Below are positions 60,764 to 64,000 of a stretch of DNA of 64,000 bases, piece by piece. Origin of the DNA: Pogonophryne albipinna (lineage: Eukaryota; Chordata; Actinopteri; Perciformes; Artedidraconidae); assembly GCA_028583405.1 (NCBI GenBank), contig CM053252.1:36981240-37045239 (forward strand), read 5' to 3'. The notes below the pieces were generated by a model, which did not search any database, was not told the origin of the DNA, and saw only the letters and a program-made list of their open reading frames with translations. Within the stretch, counting starts at the first letter, position 1. Every line of letters begins with the position of its first letter. A program made the position numbers and the translations under genes.

Positions 60764-61261
60764 ATTTGGATATGGCCTGTTGAGGCATCTGGGTCTTTGT
60801 ATGGACAGTGGACTGTACACTTGACTGTTGTTTTAAGGAGGTTTTTTTTTGCTTGTGAGATAATGTGTGCTCATTTTATTTATATATATAAATAATATAT
60901 ATATATATATATATATCGATAGATAGAGAGAGAGAGTGCTCTGTTTTCCAGCCTGACTCTATTTAATTTATTGTTTTGGTTGTGTGCGATTTAATTAATT
61001 TATTATAATTTAATTAATTTGTTTTATTTATTATATATAATTTATATATTTTAATATTATTTCACATTTCATTTGCAATGTTGAATGTTCAATACAAAGT
61101 TATATTTGAAAGCATGTACTTGAATTATTATTATATATTATCATTATGTCAGTGGTCTAAATTGGTCTTACAACGGTGCCGACAATATTATCGTTTATCG
61201 CAATAATTTCCAGAAAAATGTATCGTCCAACAAAATGAATTATCGTGAGAGGCCTACATAG

Positions 61262-61960
61262 AGGTTTGGGGTAGTTGTGTGTCAATCTGGGATGAAAGCG
61301 GAGGAAAAAGGTCACTGAGAAGGTATGCAGAGGGTTGTCTTGAGTGATGGAGGAAGGTAGTGTTGTTACCTTGAAGCAGAATTCAGCAAGGTAACGGCCC
61401 GTCCACACAGCGGCGTGCGTTGACGCTTGCCGGCGGGCGTGTCTGACACTCGACCAACAACCAATCACATGAATCTCCCGCCCCAGACACACAAGCACGC
61501 GGTTTGATTGGCTAGAGCTTGTACTGGCATATGATTCGATTGGCTGACGCCTCTGTCGAGGCGTCAAAAGTTGAACATTGCTCAACTTTTGAAGCGAGCA
61601 ACGCCAGCAACGCCAGCAACGCCAGCAACGCTCCACGTCGCTTCCCAAAATGCAGTTCGGCTAAAAGTGACGTCACCCCATTAAAAGTGAATGGGCAGAA
61701 GCGTTGGAAGCTTCAACGCACGCCGCTGTGTGGACGGGCCGTAAGAGCTTAGGAGAAGAAGCTGTTCCTGGAACGGGGAGTCCAGTAGCGAGGAGAGCTC
61801 CAGAAAAGAGGAGGGCAAGCAGTCTTTGGCAGTCAGGTGAAAGGATTTCCTTACGGTACTGCATGTGCTTTGCAGATGCATCTTGCTTTCTGATGAAAGC
61901 GGGTTCAGAAGAGGTGAAGCCTTAGGCAGTTTTCACCTTCCTCTGCAGTTCTTTCCAGGA
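61262..61960 (-). repeat. LINE 3' UTR-derived fragment with a MITE in it
   Basis: The flanks around GAAGAAGCTGTTCCTGGAAC match the familiar 3' UTR of a fish LINE on the minus strand. The sequence is contiguous once the MITE at 61,395-61,741 is removed (TTCAGCAAGG joins TAAGAGCTTAGG). Confidence 0.45.
61395..61741. mobile_element. MITE with 29-bp perfect TIRs, TAA target
   Basis: Both ends begin CGGCCCGTCCACACAGCGGC and continue identically to 29 bp. Flanks TAA/TAA (61,392-61,394; 61,742-61,744) suit PIF/Harbinger. It contains about four copies of AACGCCAGC at 61,600-61,635. Confidence 0.85.
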
Positions 61961-62205
61961 CAAAGCGTTTTTCATAAAACATTGTGAGGCACTTGGTTCA
62001 AGGTTCTTTATTTAGTCATATGAACTAAAGCTACAGGGTAGTTATGCCGATGAAAATCTTGTGTCACAGGCTTCTCCAACAGTGCAACACAAAACACAGA
62101 TAAACAGAAAAATATAGTGCAAGTAAATATTAATACAAAAAGAAAAATAGTTTTTAAAAAGTGCAATAAGAGTCTACATGCAAGTTATTGAAATATGATA
62201 TTAGG
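61961..62205 (-). repeat. LINE 3' end fragment, first half
   Basis: Starts AAGGTTCTTTATTTAGTCAT (3' terminus on the minus strand) and continues after the inserted element at 63,179. Confidence 0.5.
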
Positions 62206-63178
62206 CAAGGGTGTAACTTTGGTTTGAGAAGTGGGGGGGACACAAAACAGGGGGTCCTCCGCAATGAAACATTTTCTCAATTGAATTCCTTTTCCTGCCT
62301 TTCTACAAATATATTAGGGACTATAGTGTTAACAAATCCAAGAAAAATGTGTAGTGTATATAATGAGTGTGCACACTTATCTAGTATCCTATCCATGTGA
62401 ACCTGTTTTATTTGTGATGACCTCACATCCTCTAGGGGGGTCCGGGGGCATGCACCCCGGGAAGATGTGTTTTTCTTTAAATTGAAGTTGAATGCATCAA
62501 TCTGGTGCACTTTGAGGCCAACATTAAGAGATTTATGGATATAGTTCTCAACACTCATATGAAACAGAACTGTACATATTTCAATAATAAAAAAAACATT
62601 AGAATATGCTCACAACCAATAACAAATATTTGATAAACTCCTCTCTCCTATCTTTATCTTACCTAGTCTGCATTATTTCTTTTTATTTATGCATATTTGA
62701 CTAATCACTCCCCTTTCAAACTGTGTTTTTTATTTTTGTACTGACCCATAGCACACATTGGAAGGATTTCTTAACTTATTTTATATACAACTAATATTAC
62801 ATAGATGGAAATATTTGTTTACATAGATGACCAAACCATTTGAGACCCACTGAGATAACTTAGACTAAAGTTTACAATCTAATCACTCAGAGTCCTTTAC
62901 CTCCCTGAGCTGACGTTATCTCTCTCAGTCCGACAGGAGAGGACTTTCCCTCTCCTTATTGTTGAAACAGCTTCTAATCTCCGTTAGCTCCGAGCTAGCA
63001 GCAGATGCTAACAACAACCCCCGTAAATCTCTCTCTCTCTCTCTCTCTCTCAAGATGCGCTCGTGCCTCCTCTGTGACGATACAATAAACACATTTAAAA
63101 AGTGGGGGGGACACAAATGGGATTTTGAAAAGTGGGGGGGACATGTCCCCCCTGTCCCCAGTGGAAATTACGCCCATG
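62206..63178. mobile_element. family B DNA element
   Basis: Ends CAAGGGTGTAACTTTGG and the complement of CATGGGCGTAATTTCC; flanks GATATTAGG/GATATAGG suggest an 8-bp target duplication with one indel. Subterminal GTGGGGGGGACA repeats occur at both ends. There is a (CT)n at 63,029. No transposase frame. A relative lies at 17,640-18,330. Confidence 0.65.
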
Positions 63179-63600
63179 GATATAGGTAAATAGATAAATA
63201 ATTTTAAAATCATTTGTAAGTAGCAGCCAGATGAATATTAAGGATGTTGTTTCAACTGTTCAACAGATTTTGCTTCAACAGTTCAGGTGTTTAACAGTCT
63301 TATTGCCTGTGGGATGAAACTGTCCCTGAGTCTGGTGGTTTTAGTCCGGATGCTGCGGTGAGGATGCTATCAATGGTGCAGTAGTAAAAGTTTATCAGAA
63401 TCTAAGGAAACATGTGGAAACCCTGCCGAGCCTTCTTGACCAGTGTTGAAGGTGCAGAAAACTTGTGCAGAGGTGTATGGAGAATGACAGTCTAAAGGAC
63501 CTATGGTGGACCGGTGGGAAGTGCCCGGGACTGGAAAGATCTGTTAATGCAGATGTAGAGATAGCAAGTGTGTTTCCATCCATCAACATTGTCAACATCG
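63179..63600 (-). repeat. LINE 3' UTR fragment, second half
   Basis: Contains TTAACAGTCTTATTGCCTGT and GATGAAACTGTCCCTGAG, a familiar 3' UTR of fish LINEs; continues 61,961-62,205. Confidence 0.5.
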
Positions 63601-63669
63601 GTATAATTAATTGAGCTGGAAAACTGGTTCATGATATAAAACCAAATGTGATAAAGTGCAATAACATTA

Positions 63670-63890
63670 AAATGCAGCTACACACTGGAAGGATCTGGTC
63701 CTTCCTACATTAAAAACATGGTTAAATTATTCACTACAGCACATGCACTTCACTCTGCAATTGAACAATTGGCTTGCTACTCCCTCACTGGAAATGGGAC
63801 CCAGGTACAACCTGAACAAAAATACGTCGGTTTGCTATCCTGGTTCCAAAATGGTGGAATGTTCTCGCATAATTGAATTGGACCTATACA
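63670..63890 (+). pseudogene. L2 RT C-terminal remnant
   Basis: Reads SGPSYIKNMVKLFTTAHALHS and, downstream in shifted frame, text equivalent to the [10 protein letters not shown] block at 17,245-17,280. It is an older, more diverged copy of the L2 at 16.2 kb. The last 110 bases of the window show nothing recognisable. Confidence 0.65.
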
Positions 63891-64000
63891 TTTAGTTAGA
63901 AAGAACACCAACCTGTTCAGTATAAATTGGAGTTATGGGCGGTTATGTTTGTCAGCAGTCTCAGGTTAGCTAAAGCTGTATCACTGCAAACCTCAAACTG

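Larger units (their letters stand above)
56400..61256 (+). mobile_element. hAT-type element with BED finger, split by family A
   Basis: The termini are AGGCCTGTCGCGATAATCG at 56,400 and the complement of AGGCCTCTCACGATAATTC at 61,256, both leading into ATCGATAA/TTATCG-rich sequence. The two halves (56,400-56,578 and 60,294-61,256) join at a duplicated GGTCAGGACCA. I find no clear target duplication outside. Only a first exon survives, so it is non-autonomous. A (TA)n run lies at 60,886-60,915. Confidence 0.6.

Overview
This is a transposon-dominated stretch of a ray-finned (teleost) fish nuclear genome. The basis is the set of families seen: L2-clade LINEs with an esterase-type ORF1, an RTE/Rex3-like LINE, Tc1/mariner, several hAT families, PIF/Harbinger-like and TTAA-flanked elements, and a TRIM35-type RING/B-box gene copy. 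There is long AC and TC microsatellite sequence and no bacterial gene organisation. I cannot name the species. I found no rRNA, tRNA or CRISPR array. No complete host gene is evident. Probable gene-like remnants are a TRIM pseudogene (12.56-15.92 kb), two exons of a SAMD3-like family (55.8-56.34 kb) and a few single first exons with good splice donors.

Layout. 0.8-1.8 kb holds two facing first exons (THAP domain; SWIM/YqaJ-associated family). 2.1-5.1 kb is a Rex3-like LINE inside a hAT transposase gene. 5.1-12.3 kb is a copy of a dispersed family (here 'family A'), minus orientation, carrying a foldback-type element (6.3-9.4 kb) and a Harbinger-like element (10.77-12.26 kb). 12.5-15.9 kb is the TRIM pseudogene, broken by an 8-bp-TSD transposon and a retroposon tail. 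16.2-17.6 kb is a 5'-truncated L2. 17.6-19.4 kb is repeat debris. 19.4-24.2 kb is largely featureless apart from an (AC)n run and a MITE. 24.2-26.4 kb has a TTAA-flanked element with P2X7-like zinc-motif exons plus more family A sequence.

26.6-35.0 kb is the most elaborate structure. Two head-to-head copies of an uncharacterised transposon-type protein gene (HALTGC motif) form an inverted duplication. Between them lies a Tc1 element that contains a hAT element, which in turn contains a mariner-type MITE. Each insertion has the expected target duplication (TA, 8 bp, TA). The right copy is also split by a LINE.

35.2-39.2 kb is a long-terminal-inverted-repeat element holding about 1 kb of G-rich minisatellite and interrupting an old LINE at its YADD motif. 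41.0-45.26 kb is an apparently intact L2 LINE: ORF1 with coiled coil plus SGNH esterase, ORF2 with endonuclease plus reverse transcriptase, and a short tail repeat. It is the only element here that looks possibly active. 46.5 kb has a second TTAA-terminus element with a decayed THAP exon. 48.45-51.84 kb is a decayed near-full-length LINE (minus). 51.85-53.22 kb is a hAT-type element with 8-bp target duplication. 54.9-55.5 kb is a 175-bp-period tandem repeat. 56.4-61.26 kb is a hAT with a BED-finger first exon. It is split by the second family A copy, which itself contains a 645-bp solo LTR. The right end is LINE 3' UTR debris with a perfect-TIR MITE and another DNA element.

The 'genes' do not form a pathway. 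What they record is a history of nested insertion. The best leads are the TTAA/THAP/P2X7-like/YqaJ-associated gene sets, the inverted nested cluster, and the start-codon-less ORF2 of the intact L2.
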